NCBI GenBank assembly: GCA_964019165.1
Contig: OZ025273.1
Location: forward strand, 13,784,214 to 13,848,213
Source: Mastigias papua
Taxonomy: Eukaryota > Cnidaria > Scyphozoa > Rhizostomeae > Mastigiidae
Length of the DNA: 64,000 bases
Direction of reading: 5' to 3'
Shown here: positions 45,951-58,600 of the stretch, one piece after another
Position numbering within the stretch: the stretch's first letter is position 1
Layout of the letters: each line of letters begins with the position of its first letter
The notes under the pieces: model-generated
What the model saw: only the letters and a program-made list of their open reading frames with translations
Database searches by the model: none
Told to the model about the DNA's origin: nothing
Position numbers and translations under genes: made by a program

Positions 45951-47258
45951 GCATAGATAATAAGGGGCTTGCTGGGGCTGTTTTCATGGACCTGTCAAAG
46001 GCTTTTGATTGTGTAAACCATGGTCTTCTGTTAGCAAAACTGAGTGCCTATGGGTTGAATTTGGATGCTCTCCAGCTCATAAAAAGCTACCTCACAAATA
46101 GAAAACAGAGAGTAAAGATTAACAGCTCATATAGTAAATGGGAGACAGTAAGAATAGGAGTGCCTCAAGGGTCGGTCCTAGGGCCTTTACTATATAATTT
46201 ATTTATAATTGACATTTTCTCGTTTGCGACTCATGCACAAATATGCAACTATGCTGATGATACCGCTGATAATTCAGACCTAGTAATTGTTATCCGGCAA
46301 TTAGAGAATGACTGCTCTGTGATTGTAAAATGGTTTTCTGATAATCATTTGAAACTCAATGATGAAAAATGTCATCTCATGATATTTGGGGATAAAGGCA
46401 CAGAAATCAAAATCAAGATTGGAAATTCAGAAATTAAGGAAAGTGACTATGAAAAGTTGCTTGGAATAACTTTCGACAAACAATTAAATTTCAAAAAAGC
46501 ATACTGAGGACTTATGTAGAAAGGCGAATCAAAAGATTCATGCACTTGCACGCTTGTCAAATTATATTGATCCCGTTAAATCAGAAATTCTAATGAACTC
46601 TTTCATCAGTTCACAATTCAATTATTGCCCACTAGTATGGATGTTTAACGATAGGGCAACTAATGCAAAACTAAATCGTACTGTTGAAAAGGCACTACGG
46701 CTGGTATGCAAAGGCAGTGAATCAAAGCTAGGAAAACTAAAAGAAAAATACGGGACCATTCATGAACACAATCTGCGGTTGCTAATGATTGAAATTTTTA
46801 AAACAAACAATAATCTAAATCCAACATTTATGAAGGACATATTTGCTGAAAGAGATGTCCAATATAATTTGAGAAGTAGGAATCATTTGCAATTGCCGAA
46901 TGTCAAGACAGCAAAATATCGAATAGAAAACATTCAGTACATAGGTCACCATCTATGGGCCTCATTGCCGGAGGCGATTAAGGACTCTGGCACACTAGCT
47001 AATTTCAAAAAGAAAATAAAAGTATGGAAAGGAAGTACTTGCATCTGCAGATTGTGTAGAGTTTTTATTAATGGATTAGGGTATTTATAGTTTTTATTTT
47101 CTCTTTTCTTAAAAAAAAAAAAAAATCTGTAATAGTCTTTCGTTTTTACATAGTTGGCATTAATTAGCTCGTAAGCTATATAGATATCTGTATATCTTAG
47201 CCAACTTTAAAGACAGTGTTAATACTAATGATAATTAATAATAATAATAATAACTCTT
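45951..47258 (+). mobile_element. Rex1/jockey-type LINE, 5'-truncated (LINE C)
   Basis: Inserted into Penelope-like copy 1, whose GIY-YIG sequence flanks it on both sides. Possible target duplication ACTC(G/T)T at 45945-45950 and about 47253-47258. It ends with an A-run at 47110-47125 and a TAA-rich tail at 47235-47252. Confidence 0.75.
45957..47090 (+). pseudogene. Rex1/jockey-type reverse transcriptase (LINE C)
   Basis: Starts in the RT palm: AVFMDLSKAFDCVNHGLL, GVPQGSVLGPLLYNLFI, CNYADDT (catalytic Asp pair intact), LKLNDEKCHLMIFG, YEKLLGITFDKQLNF. A frameshift near 46500 leads to the C-terminal part (ILMNSFISSQFNYCPLVWM, TVEKALRLVC, ending CRLCRVFINGLGYL). The fingers and endonuclease are absent through 5' truncation. 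It is the same family as the copy split at 53.3/63.0 kb. Confidence 0.85.
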
Positions 47259-47261
47259 GTA

Positions 47262-47303
47262 GATAAATGACGAGATGTTTCGCCAATATAAACGGAATTA
47301 CAT
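47262..47303 (-). mobile_element. Penelope-like copy 1, 5' continuation
   Basis: Minus strand encodes GCNSVYIGETSRHLST, the GIY-YIG core that joins onto 45950 when the LINE is removed. At 47303 it switches directly into R2-like sequence with GGGATG microhomology. Confidence 0.75.
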
Positions 47304-47502
47304 CCCACGAAGTACACCGCGTCCGATAGGAATGTAAGAAGTGTGGAAATCAGAAGTGATAATTGATGTATGAGATCCAGAGTATAGATTTTCAATAAGA
47401 TGGTTGATATGGTCTGGAATATGGTGATATTTAAGAACTTCATGAATCAGATTGTGATGACCTTCACCAAATGCGATTTTAAGATCAAGCAAAGTGATGA
47501 CT
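47304..47502 (-). pseudogene. R2-like RT fragment
   Basis: Minus strand encodes LLDLKIAFGEGHHNLIHEVL, KYHHIPDHINHLI and GRGVL, an RT motif-A/B region of the R2/NeSL-like type seen at the left window edge. Only about 65 residues remain, wedged between two Penelope-like pieces. Confidence 0.7.
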
Positions 47503-48177
47503 TATAATAAAATTGGTCTTATCCGCACCTTAGTTGACAGAGCTTACAAAATTAATAACACTCTTGCTAAACTTAATGATAATGTTAAAAAACTCTTCGA
47601 TATATTCAAAAAGAATCAATACCCTGAAGGCTTAATAAGTAGAGTAGTCCATTCTTATCTTGATAGTGTTCATAGTTCTAATAATTCTAAATCAGCTACT
47701 GATACTTCTACCATTTATTGTAAGTTGCCATTCCTTAAGCTTTCTAATTTTACCCAGCATAAGGTACGTATGCTTGCTACAAAGTATTGCAATAATCTTA
47801 ATATTAAATTAGCTTTTTCTTCTTTTAAAATTAAAAAATTGCTTGCAGTTAAGGATCGTGTGAACAAATCGCTTCGCTCGTGTATAGTATATAAATTTAC
47901 TTGTGCGGGATGTAATTCCTTTTATATTGGCGAAACATCTCGTCATTTATCTACACGAGTGCGTGAGCATTTGTTCACCGATAAGAATTCGCATATTTTT
48001 AAGCATTTAAAGACTTCAACTCCTTGTAAAAATCTTTGCAGTGAAACTTGCTTCAAGGTACTAGATTCAGCAAGCAATTATCATAACTTAAAAATTAAGG
48101 AAGCACTCCACATCATGTGGGAAAGGCCTAACTTACATAAACAACTGCAACATTATAATATTTCATTGAGCTTTTAG
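47503..48177 (+). pseudogene. Penelope-like element, RT C-terminus and GIY-YIG endonuclease, copy 2
   Basis: Encodes IGLIRTLVDRAYKINNTL (RT thumb side) then KFTCAGCNSFYIGETSRHLS, VREHLFTDKNS, the GIY-YIG nuclease that defines Penelope-like elements (GCNSFYIG core, downstream Arg in TRV, Asn/His region), with natural stop at 48177. The RT palm is missing through 5' truncation. The frame is intact over 225 codons. Confidence 0.88.
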
Positions 48178-48370
48178 CTTTCGTGGTTTAACCGCCACAT
48201 TCTTTTTTCGTTTCTTTCATTCCTCTGTTCGATAAATATATTCGATTGATAGTGTATAGTTCTTATTTGTTGTAACGTTTACTTAGTCATTTCAACTGAT
48301 GATGGTTTGAGTAACAAGCCGAAACATGTCTTGGAAATTTAAAAAGATTGTCGATTTTCTTCGTGTATTA

Positions 48371-48374
<4 letters not shown>
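48178..48374 (+). mobile_element. Penelope-like copy 2, 3' untranslated region
   Basis: Contains TGATGATGGTTTGAGTAAC and GCCGAAACATGTC and ends CGTGTATTATCTGA, where it runs straight into TA repeats (48375-48404). Confidence 0.8.
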
Positions 48375-48406
<32 letters not shown>

Positions 48407-48447
48407 AGGGATGAAATGGTAGTTTTATTTGCCGTTTTCTTCTATTA

Positions 48448-48514
<67 letters not shown>
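48375..48514. repeat. TA tracts left of pogo element
   Basis: (TA)n at 48375-48404 and 48450-48514 with a 45 bp unique piece between. The second runs into the pogo terminal repeat. Confidence 0.95.
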
Positions 48515-48517
<3 letters not shown>

Positions 48518-49494
48518 TAGAACTCGCATAATTCGGATCTAATTGGACCTCCTAATTTCGTTCGGATTAAAGCAAATCCGGATTACGTTAAAATTTTTTT
48601 CAGTGGCCCCGTTAAATGTATGTTGTTGTTTGGAGGTCACTCCCAGCATATTTTGGATTCACGTACAATGTCATAATTCTCTCACACTTCAATATCCACT
48701 CCCGCTGCTTTGCTTGATTTCAAAATTTTCCCCGTTCCGTAGCTTTTTTTAAATCGGTGGATCCACCCCGAGGTCATTTCCGAACTTTCATAACCGAATT
48801 CCTTCAGAAATAGTTAGGCTTTGCTACAAGCATGTCTCCATCAATTTTCAAATCAGGATCGGTACAATACTGACGGAACCAAATAATAAGAGCGGCATCG
48901 ATGTTGGAAAACGTACATTTTTACATGCTCTATTGTACCCTTTCTTGCATCTGGCGGATTTTCCACGACATTGAAAACTTTTTTCTTCGTTTCTACTTTC
49001 ATCATATGACTTAAAGTCTGTGGTTTTATTGCAAACTTTAACGCTATGTCGCTTCTTTTTATTCCCGGATTCTCATTGCAAAATTTAATTACTCTATATT
49101 TCTCTTCGTACGTACGATCTGTGTGCTTTCGCTTTGAAGCCATGATGACTATGAAAGTGTATTGTTTTAAAGTGTTGCCAACATGCTGGCCTCTGCTTGA
49201 AGCAGGAATTCATGGCACTTATTGGTTATAATGTATGCGGTTTGGATAGGGTAATACAGTGAAGAACACACCTGTGCTTATTGACATATTTCTAAGATCG
49301 TTTATCCGGACTACGGTAAAAAAATAGCATAATTGCCAAAACATATAGTCCGGTTTATGCATTTATCCGGACTAGGAAATCCGGATAATGGGAATTAATT
49401 TAGTACATTTCAATACGAAATTAATTGGACTTCGTAATTCTGTCCGGAATACACCAAAATCCGGATAAAGCCGATCCGAATTATGCGAGTTCTA

Positions 49495-49497
<3 letters not shown>
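48515..49497. mobile_element. pogo/Tigger-type DNA transposon relic (~1 kb)
   Basis: Terminal repeats CAGTAGAACTCGCATAATTC at both ends in opposite orientation (25 bp exact), flanked by TA. It inserted into a TA microsatellite, which continues on both sides. The internal part encodes only the N-terminal half of a transposase, so the element was deleted internally. Confidence 0.88.
48600..49143 (-). pseudogene. pogo/Tigger transposase, CENP-B-like DNA-binding part
   Basis: From ATG 49143 on minus: RKHTDRTYEEKYRVIKFC and RSDIALKFAIKPQTLSHM form the first CENP-B-type helix-turn-helix. After frameshifts near 48900 and 48800, the second HTH (LIIWFRQYC, DLKIDGDMLVAK) and SGWIHRFKK follow. The DDE catalytic domain is absent. 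It would have bound the terminal repeats; it cannot catalyse transposition. Confidence 0.82.

Positions 49498-49587
<90 letters not shown>
49498..49587. repeat. (TA)n right of pogo element
   Basis: 90 bp of TA dinucleotides, the continuation of the tract into which pogo inserted. Confidence 0.95.
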
Positions 49588-49589
<2 letters not shown>

Positions 49590-51299
49590 ACGTATAGTTA
49601 ATACTATGTTCATTAATGTGGTCCCTGCAGATGTTTAATGACACATCACATTTCTAAAATATTACTACAGTGTTCTCAGTTACACAATATTCTCCAAGCT
49701 AATATTGTCAGTCCCAGTTAATTCAAATTCAATTCAATTCAATTCAAATATATACATCAACTACTACTTCAAGAGTGTGTACTGAAACAAATTCAAAACT
49801 TATAGTATTATGTAGAGGGATTTTTGAAGAGGAGTCTTCACAGCATATTGCCTAACAAGACCAGGGTTCCTACTGTAACTATTAGGATTCGCAAGGTTAC
49901 TGTGAATAATAGATATTCAGTATCTAAAATAATTATACTGTGTTAAAATTTTGATCTATATTCACATGGCACTTTACAAATGATCTTTTAGATATCTATG
50001 AGTAAAGCCTAGTAGTAGAGCTTCTAGTCTATAAAGGTAATTCATTCCAGAGTTTTGTATCCATGTATCCAGTGGACCTTATGTAGCATTGCAGTCTATT
50101 CTGCTTTTCTCCACGAGGTTATTGTTGCTTCTCTTATGAATGAATTGAATATATTAGTAAAACGATAGTATCGAATATGTATGGTGCTTGCTTATTTTAT
50201 GATTTAAAGGCTAATGTTAACAGCCGTGCCTGAAACATATCCGAAAACTTAAGTAATTTCAAACCTTTGAAGTTAGGTAGTGTATGGCGGAACAAGCTTT
50301 GATGCGACATTATCCTGATGGCAATTTTGTAACGTACTAATATTATAAATGTGAGAAGCAATGTCAATTCACGATGCTTACGTTGCCATTATACCCAAAC
50401 AATCTTAACAAGCCATCTCAATTATTATACATAGCCTCATCTCCAGCGCTATATTTGTCCTCTCTGGTAATTGCACTATAACTTCTAAATCTATTTCTCA
50501 CAGCAAATAAACAATTCCTACACAAAATGACTATATGATTCACCTTTTACACTTCCCAATGCTTTGGCCTTCTTCTTAGATATATTAGCAATCCCTTCGT
50601 TTTGAGTACCTAAATGAAATGGTAGTCGACTCAAAATCGATTTTGTGATATTCAGAGCAAACCACCAATGTCAGCTGATAGCAATACGAAATCCTCCTTT
50701 GACGATAATCTCTGATAATAATCTAGCATCTCTTATAATACTCATTTCTGAACTAATACTCTTCCACATCAGAAACAATAGGCTGAAAATGAATTTAAAG
50801 ATACTTAATGCCACCAAATACCTTGCTACCGCAAGAACATCTTTGTCGCATTATTCAACAGTGCCGCAGATTATCACATAGTGCCAGGCTCATGACAACT
50901 CTCAAGTATAAAACTTTTTCTATAACATATACTTTTACTACTATATACACTGTATGACTATGATAAGAAGACGTTTGTGCCTACTTGAATGGATGTGCTT
51001 ATTATAGAGATCTAATGACATCAATCACTATTTAAATTCAGTGGCATAGCCAGGACAGATGATCTACCATGCTCTAATTCCCTGGGAACTTGGCCACGCA
51101 TATTATTACTGTGACAGACGTATCCAGCTCAAAAGCCCACTATACAGACAAACGGATTATATGAAGTTATCTGCACGATTGGATACAGACGATGATACTG
51201 AAAAACATGTTAAAAGCACACAATCAGTGGGCTAGAATGAAAAAAATAATGAAAAAATCCAACACTATGGCAGGAAAGCTTGATCCTGCAGTAATGTGA
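49588..51299. other. Spacer without recognised genes
   Basis: AT-rich. A short AATTC microsatellite lies at about 49717-49748. Open frames carry no known domain. Confidence 0.5.
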
Positions 51300-53296
51300 T
51301 AGGCCCAAACTGCAACATCAAACTTTAACATCACTATACACTAGGATGCCTATATGATTATAAAGGCCAAACCAATCAGATTTCTCTAAATTGTATCACC
51401 TTACAAGATCTCATGCAGAGACTAAACTTTAAACTTGTTATAAAAGAGCCACCTTGTTTTAAATCAAACTGTCCAATTTGCATTGACCTGATTCTTACCA
51501 ATGAAACTGGGAAAGTCTCAAATACCGGAACAATTGAAACAGGATTGTCGGAATTTCATGTGATGGTTATAACATCCTTAAAGGGGAGTTTCCAGATAAA
51601 GAAACCCAAGATAAAGACATATAGGGACTACAAAAAATTTGATAATCAAATTTTTAACTTAAAAGTTAGAGAAGCGATCGATTCAGTTCCTAATATACAA
51701 ACAGATTTCAGTTTATTCAATTCCACTGTTAAATATAAATTGAATAAGCAAACTCCACTTAAGCAGAAATACATTAGAGCTAACGATGCACCAGTTATGT
51801 CGAAATATCACAGGAAAGCTATCATGAAGCGCTCGAAGCTCAAGAATTGGTTTTATAAAAACAGGATAGACGAAAACTGGCTTGCCTATAAGACACAAAG
51901 AAACTTGTGCGTTAAGATTCTACGTGAAAACAAGAAGTATTACTGTGCAAAATTGATGCAAAAGCCGTATGTGACAATAAACGATTCTGGAAAATTGTCA
52001 AGCCCTTGTTTTCAAATAAAGTTCTAACTAGTTCGTGCATCACGTTACTAGAAAATAACATCGTGAATTCAGATGAAAAGTAAGTTGCAGAAATTCTGAA
52101 TGATCACTTTACTAATATAACTCAGACTTAAGGCACATCACAAGAGAACAAAGGCAATCCAGTAAAATATCAAAAGCAATATTCATGCGAAGGAATAATT
52201 GAACACTTTCAGTCATACCCTAGTATTCATAAGACATAGGCATCTGTACCGTGCACACATATCTTCTCACTTAAAAGGGTAACTGTTGCAGACATGAAAT
52301 CACAGCTACAACACTTGAACATCAGAAAAAGTTCTTCACATGAAGAAATACCCTCCAAACTACTAAAATTGAATATAGATCTGTTTTGCTATCCATTGAC
52401 AAGGATATTTAATTTATATGCTGATGCAAATAAATTTCCCGATGTTTTAAAAGTAGCTGATGTTGCTGCTCTCCACAAAAGGGATGATAGGATGAACAAG
52501 ACCAATTACAGGCCTATAAGCCTTCTGCCTACAATATCAAAGATATTTGAGCGACTTATACATATACAATTTTATGGTTTCATCGCACTCAAACTTTCAG
52601 CCCTCTTATGGGGGTTTAGGAAAAAAATTACAGTACACAACATGTCTTATTAAATTTTCTGCAAAACTGTAAAAATATTATTGATAAAAAAGGGTTTCCA
52701 GGGGCAGTCTTCATGGATCTGTCAAAAGCTTTTTACAGTATGAATCATGGCCTTCTAATTGCAAAATTACACGCTTATGGACTTAGCATTGAAGCCATAG
52801 AATTACCTTTCAAACAGGAAACAAAGGGTAACATTAAACAGTACATTTAGTGCATGGAAAGAAATAAAAAGTAGGTATTCCATTAGGATCAGTGCTAGGT
52901 CCTTTATTGTTCAATGTTTTTATAAATGATATTTTTCTCTTTGCAAATAAAACACAACTGTAATTATGCCGATGACACCACTATCTGTGCATGCCATACA
53001 GATCTCAATACTATTATTAAACATCTAGAAGCAGATGGTTCTATTTTATCCAATTAGTTCTCGAGCAATTTTATGAAACTAAATGATGATAACTGTCATC
53101 TGATGGTTTTTGGCAACACAAAAAATGTCACAACGATTAAAATTGGAAATGCAGAGATAAAGGAGAGTTACAGTGACAAACTGCTTGGCATCACCTTTGA
53201 TAAAAAGCTAAGCTTTAAACAGCATATTGAAGATCTATGTAAAAAAGCCAACAAGACGCTCCACGTACTTGCTCGAGTGTCATATTTCATGGACCC
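51300..53296 (+). pseudogene. Rex1/jockey-type LINE D, endonuclease end and RT (left part)
   Basis: Begins in the C-terminal end of an AP-type endonuclease (KEPPCFKSNCPICIDLILTN, ETGLSEFHVM), followed by a linker and RT: FPDVLKVADVAALHK, NYRPISLLPTISKIFERL, AVFMDLSKAF, GSVLGPLLFNVFINDIF, CNYADDT, LKLND-type region, LLGITFDKKLSFKQHI. Multiple stops and frameshifts. It is cut after VSYFMDP by the BEL/Pao element; the rest is at 63005-63446. Start point approximate. Confidence 0.8.
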
Positions 53297-53518
53297 TGTC
53301 AATTGTTACTTGCAAGGACATATGAGATTGAAACACTCGTACCAGACTCCTGGCACCATACTCCTAATGTATTATAAGCTTTACTTCCGATATTTTATTC
53401 AGTTCACGTTAATCGCTCTTAGACGTCAGATATATCCAGTATAACCTGTACAGTTTATTTTACTCGTTATGTATGTATGTTGAGAAGAAGTTGTAATCTC
53501 TCTTCGACGTTCTTCACA
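53297..53518 (+). repeat. BEL/Pao 5' LTR
   Basis: TGTCAATTGTTAC...GTTCTTCACA. Followed by AATTGGTACCGTGACCAGG, the region expected to hold the primer-binding site. Confidence 0.92.
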
Positions 53519-53586
53519 AATTGGTACCGTGACCAGGATTGGGTTTTTGCTGCTACAAATTCACGTTCTTTCGTTTCTTCGCCAAC

Positions 53587-54572
53587 ATGCCGCCGAAGCA
53601 GAAATCCACGCTCGATAAATTGAAGCAAGAGAGAAGCCAACTTCTCCTTACATTCACGACAGTTTTCAATAAAGCAACGCCGCTGCTTACGAAATCCCCT
53701 CTAACAGATGACGAAATAGTCCTTTTAAAGTCGTCCTCGGAGCTATTAAAAGATACGTTTACGGAAAGTCTTATCTTGGAGCGGGAATTAAAGTCCCTTG
53801 TTTTAGATGAGATTGAAGATAAGACTAAGCGAAATGCAATCTTTGATGAGAGTCACTCAGTCATACTCCAAAATAAAGGTAGGCTCAATAAGCTTTCACT
53901 GTTTATTGAAAAGTTCGGAACACCAATTACGTCAGCGTCCTGTTCTTCTGATTGCATGCTTTCACGTTCAAAATTACCAGACCTAAATCTCCCAACTTTC
54001 GACGGCAATATTACTGAGTGGTTTGGGTTCTGGGAACGATTTCAATCCCAAGTGGGTAACTCTCCCGACTTGCCGAATTCCGCTAGATTCAGGTACCTTA
54101 TGGGTCAGCTGAGAGGAGAGACACTGGCTACCGTGAAAGGTTTAATTCCTTCTGATAAGAACTATTCGATACTTGCTACTACGTTACAAGAGAACTTTGG
54201 TTTGACTAGACGAATTATTTGTGCGCATGTTTTGAATTTACTTAAAATGCCAAGACCGTCGCCAGTAGTTTACACTATTTTTACAATTCTATGATGGGTG
54301 AGCTCCGTTAATTAGAATCTCTTAAAATTGATATCACAGCTGGTGCACAATTTATAGTGCCTATTATGGAAGACAAGCTACCTGGTAAAATTCTCAGTAG
54401 CGTAGGGGATTGTGGTAAACAATCAATATTCAGCTTAAATGGTTTCATTGAGAAATTAAAAGGCTACATTGCTCACGAAGAACAGGCCGCAAGCGCAAAC
54501 AGGCTAACTAGCCTCCAGGCTCCCTTAGAACCATACGAACCCCCGTCTACGTTTAGCACGCTATCGGCTTAA
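53587..54572 (+). pseudogene. BEL/Pao gag
   Basis: ATG at 53587. N-terminal coiled-coil-rich half, then the BEL gag signature LPDLNLPTFDGNITEWFGFW, FRYLMGQLRGETLATVKGLI and NYSILATTLQENFG. A frameshift near 54275 and TAA near 54310 separate the last part (IMEDKLPGKILSSVG, ending near 54572). It would form the particle shell. The protein is cut before any zinc knuckle. Confidence 0.82.
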
Positions 54573-54611
54573 AATAACGTTCGTTGCTAACTTTTTAAGG
54601 ATGTAATTTTT

Positions 54612-55491
54612 AAGGATGTATTTTTAAGAGATCATTTGAGGTGCATGGTCTATACTATACTAAATTTTTTGGTGATGGTGACAGTAAAAGTTATTCATCA
54701 GTTAAGGACATATACTCAGATGTTGGGGTTGATGTAACAAATATGAGTGCATTGGACATGTCCAGAAAAGAATGGGAACAGCTCTGAGAAAGCTCAAAAA
54801 AGAAAAGAAATGTCTTGGGGGCAAACGGAGGCTAACTGATAGAATTATTGACAAAATTCATAACTATTATGGTATAGCTATCAGACAGAACATAGGTAAT
54901 ATTTAAGAGATGAAAAAGGCAATTTTAGCTGTTCTTTTTCATTGTGCGTCTTCAAAGGAAAAGCCATATCATACTTATTGTCCTGATGGTGAACCATCAT
55001 GGTGCTCATATAAAACAGACCAAATTAAAGGCACCAATAGATATAAGCCTGGACCTGGTCTACCTTTGGACATTATTTCTGAACTGAAGCCATTGTTTGC
55101 AAGACTTAGTAGTGAGGAACTATTGAAAAAGTGCCTTCATGGCAAAACACAAAATCAAAATGAATCCTTTCATAGTGTTTTGTGGGATAGAGTTCCAAAG
55201 GCTACATATGTTGGCAAAGATGTATTTGAAGTTGGTGACTTTGATGCTGTATTACATTTTAATGAAGGGTATTCTGCTATACTAGAGGTTTTTAAAGAGA
55301 TTGGAATGTCTCCTGGTTTTTTCACACAAAATTGGTGGAAAAAGATGGATATTAGCAGACTTCAGGCTACAGAATATAAGGAAAAAGATGGAAGTAAGCT
55401 GGCTAGAACAAAGCTGAGAAGTAAAAGAAAGTGTAGAGATGAAACAGTGAAAGAAATTGAGGGTGACAGTTATGGACCAGGAGAATTTTAG
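54612..55491 (+). pseudogene. Mutator-like transposase-domain fragment
   Basis: Encodes YYTKFFGDGDSKSY (probable catalytic Asp), then after a frameshift near 54748 CIGHVQKRMGTALRKLKK and RRLTDRIIDKIHNYYGIAIR, a TAA at 54904-54906, then HTYCPDGEPSWCSYK, GKTQNQNESFHSVLWDRVPK and GDFDAVLHFNEG. This matches the 'Mutator-like transposase' domain widespread in animal genomes. The N-terminus is missing. It lies inside the BEL element. Assignment is by motif memory. Confidence 0.6.
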
Positions 55492-55855
55492 TTTGAAGTA
55501 ACTTTTGAAAACTTCCTGATCAATTTTCTCAAAACTGACTTTTCGGCCCTATGTGGTTCTCTCTGCAATTTTATCTTCAAAATTATAAATCACAGGAGGA
55601 TGAAATTTTGACATGATGTTTGTGGTTGAAAGACCTGTGCAATGACGCAGAATTGTTGCAAAATTCTGCATATGGAAAAAGTTCTGCAGTTTTGATTATC
55701 GCATTTAGTCAACACTAAAACATAATTTCATTTTCTCTGGTATTACTTTATGAAAAGACAAGCAGGAGCTTCATTGCATAGACCAACATAAGCATATACC
55801 CATCAAAAAATTTCAGCTCTCTCTGATAAGTAGTCTTTGAGTTAAAAATCTTCCC
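55492..55855. other. 3' flank of the Mutator-like fragment
   Basis: AT-rich non-coding DNA; nothing recognised. Probably the 3' part of the Mutator-like element up to the LINE junction. Confidence 0.4.
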
Positions 55856-58600
55856 GTGAGGGCACTGTTTGTGGCAAATTCACATTATTTGTATAGGCCT
55901 CCAAGTGACCCAGTCAGCACGTTTGCCAAGGCTGAAAAATTTCTTTCATACCTTGACAAAGAAAGTAAGGAGACGATACTTATGAGGGACACAAACTGCG
56001 ATTTATCTTCTGGTTCGCCTGATAGCAATTCCAGATGCATCCAAAATCTTTACCAGCTTTTCAGTTTTAAACAGCTTATTGACGAGCCAACTAGGGTAAA
56101 GCTCACATCCTCCACTCTTATTGACCACATAGCAACAACATCCATTAATAATATTCTAGAATCATGGGTGCACAAGGTATCCTTGAGTGACTACTACATG
56201 GTGTTCTGCAAACGCAAACTAAATGCTGTGGTCGTTGGTGGTCACAAGTTGGTGAAAAGCAGAAACATGAAACACTGTAATGATGAGTCATTTTTGGCTG
56301 ATATCTCTCATTTCTTTTGGGACGAATTGGTTTATAGAACCGATGATACTAACACAATGGTTAATGACTGGTCATCTTTGTTCTCAGCTGCAATAGAGAA
56401 ACATGCTCCCATTAGAGAGATGAGGGTTTCAGATAAGAACTCTCCTTGGGTAAATAGTGAGTTGAAGTACTTGATGAAGTCAAGGGACAAGCTCAAAAAA
56501 GTTGCTGTGAAGCATAAATCCCCAGCTATGATGAGCTGTTATAAGAAGGCGCGTAATGCGGTGAACAACCTTAATGTCTCGCTAAAAAAGCAATACTTTA
56601 CCAATAAAATTATTGAGCATAAAGGCAACATGAAAGAAACATGGAAGATAACTAACGAACTTTTTAATAAACGCAGTAAATCTACAAATATAACCTCTCT
56701 TAAGGATGGGGATGTTGAAATCGGTGGAAAAAGGGAAATTTCTAATACTATGAATAGTTACTTTTGCTCGGTAGGCGAGGAGTTAGCTGAAAAAAATAGA
56801 TGATTCTCCTAATCCTCTCCTGAGAGGTGATTGCACAGTGAATGAAAGCATCTCAAGTTTTCGCTTTCATGAAATAAAAGATCAGCATATCAGGGATGCC
56901 ATGTCTAAGATAAAAACTTCGAAAGGCTTTGGTACTGACAACATTTCTAGTTACTTTCTCAAACTAGCCTTACCATACATTAACAGCTCTCTAACTTATA
57001 TATTCAACAAATCCTTAGAAAAAGGGGAATTTCCCACTCAATGGAAAATGGCCAGAGTAACACCTATTTTTAAAGATGGGGATAAAAGTGTGAAAAACAA
57101 TTATCGGCCAATTTCTGTTCTTCCTGTCGTATCAAGGCTTTTCGAAAAATTAGTCTATAATCAACTGTACCAGTATTTGAACGAAAATAGTCTCTTAGCA
57201 TCCAGTCAATCTGGATTCAGAGCACTTCATTCAACTATCACTGCTCTGTTAAAATGTACAGATGACTGGTACAGTGGCTTAGACCAAGGGAAATATGTGG
57301 GAGTGGTGTTTGTTGATTTGAAAAAAGCTTTTGACACTGTCGACCACGATATCCTTCTTCAGAAGCTTGCACTATACGGAATTCAAGACCATGAGCTAGA
57401 ATGGTTTAAATCATACCTTTCTAATCGAAGTCAATTCACAAGGGTTAACGGTATTGACTCTGAAGTCGAAAATATAAATATAGGGGTTCCTCAATGGTCA
57501 TGTCTTGGTCCCTTATTATTTCTGATTTAAATTAATGACCTTCCCAAGTTCGTAAAAAATGCCTCGGTTTACATGTACGCTGATGACACTAGCTTAAGTT
57601 TTAAAGCCGATAACATTTCACGATTAAGCGAGGCTCTGAACGAGGACCTTGAGGCTTTGGATAATTGGCTTAAAGGTAATAAACTATCCTTAAATGTGGC
57701 CAAAACGCAGTCAATGGTCATTTCCACAAAGCAAAAACATGCTGCCTTGAAACAACAAACAGACCAACTCAATCTGCAAATACGTCAAAGCGCATTGGAG
57801 GCTGTTCCAAGTACAAAGTATCTAGGGGTTCATATTGATAACTCCCTCAATTGGAAGAAACATATTGAAGAAATTTCAAAAAAAATCTCGCGATCACTCG
57901 GACTCTTGAAGTATGCAAAAAGATTCTTACCTCTTGAGTCACTCAAAAACATTTATACCAGCATTGTTGACCCACATTTTCGCTATTGTTGCTCAGTCTG
58001 GGGCGTATGTGGGCTAACTGAAGTCCATCAATTACAGAAACTTCAAAACAGAGCAGCCAGGATAGTCACTGGCAGCAATTATGACGCTCCCAGTAAACCC
58101 CTACTTGAAAGCTTGGGTTGGAAAACAATTGAAGAGCTAATTCGGAATGAAACACAAATTATGGTTTTCAAATCTGTAAATGAGCTTGCACCACAATATC
58201 TCTCAGATTTATTTGTTGCAAACTCGACTATCTCTTCGTACAATCTAAGGCGAACTGCTACTGATCTTAGGTTACCCAAGAAAACGTCATCAAAGGGGCA
58301 AAAAAGTTTCTCCTATAGGGGAGTGGCAACTTGGAACAGTTTACCAGTGGAATCAAAGAGGGCATCTAATCTTGCAAACTTCAAAAGTAGTATTTTTAGC
58401 ATTTTTGATATTAATTAGGCATTTTTAGCAAACATGCATTGTAAATATTACGTTTCTATGAGGTATTCCGATTGTAATTAGGTTTAATTTTAGCTATATG
58501 TATTTTGTATTTAGATGGAGGGCCCCTTGTAAAGCAGCAACCGCTGAAGGGCTACCCTCCTTAAATATCTGTAATAATAATTTGTTGTTGTAGTGGCAAA
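55856..58600 (+). mobile_element. L2/CR1-like LINE insertion B
   Basis: 5'-truncated LINE nested in the BEL element. The 3' untranslated end has a GGAGGGCCCCTTGTAAAGCAG...CTGAAGGGCTACCCTCC hairpin (about 58516-58560), characteristic of such LINEs, and a short TAA/TTG tail. Confidence 0.78.
55865..58418 (+). pseudogene. L2/CR1-like ORF2: endonuclease end and RT (LINE B)
   Basis: Starts inside the AP endonuclease (YRPPSDP, ILMRDTNCD, IDEPTRVKLTSSTLIDHI, SLSDYYMV), then linker and RT: KTSKGFGTDNISSYFLKLAL, WKMARVTPIFKDGDK, VFVDLKKAFDTVDHDILL, GVPQWSCLGPLLFLI and MYADDTSLSF. Lesions: a frameshift near 56800, TAA at 57528-57530, and Gly to Trp in the conserved PQGS motif. The YADD pair and C-terminal part (LQKLQNRAARIVTGS, WNSLPVESKRASNL) are intact. 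It is the best preserved of the three L2-like copies. Confidence 0.85.

Noticed and set aside
51713..51898. Minus-strand open frame inside LINE D
   Set aside because: Antisense to a recognisable LINE coding region, no domain.
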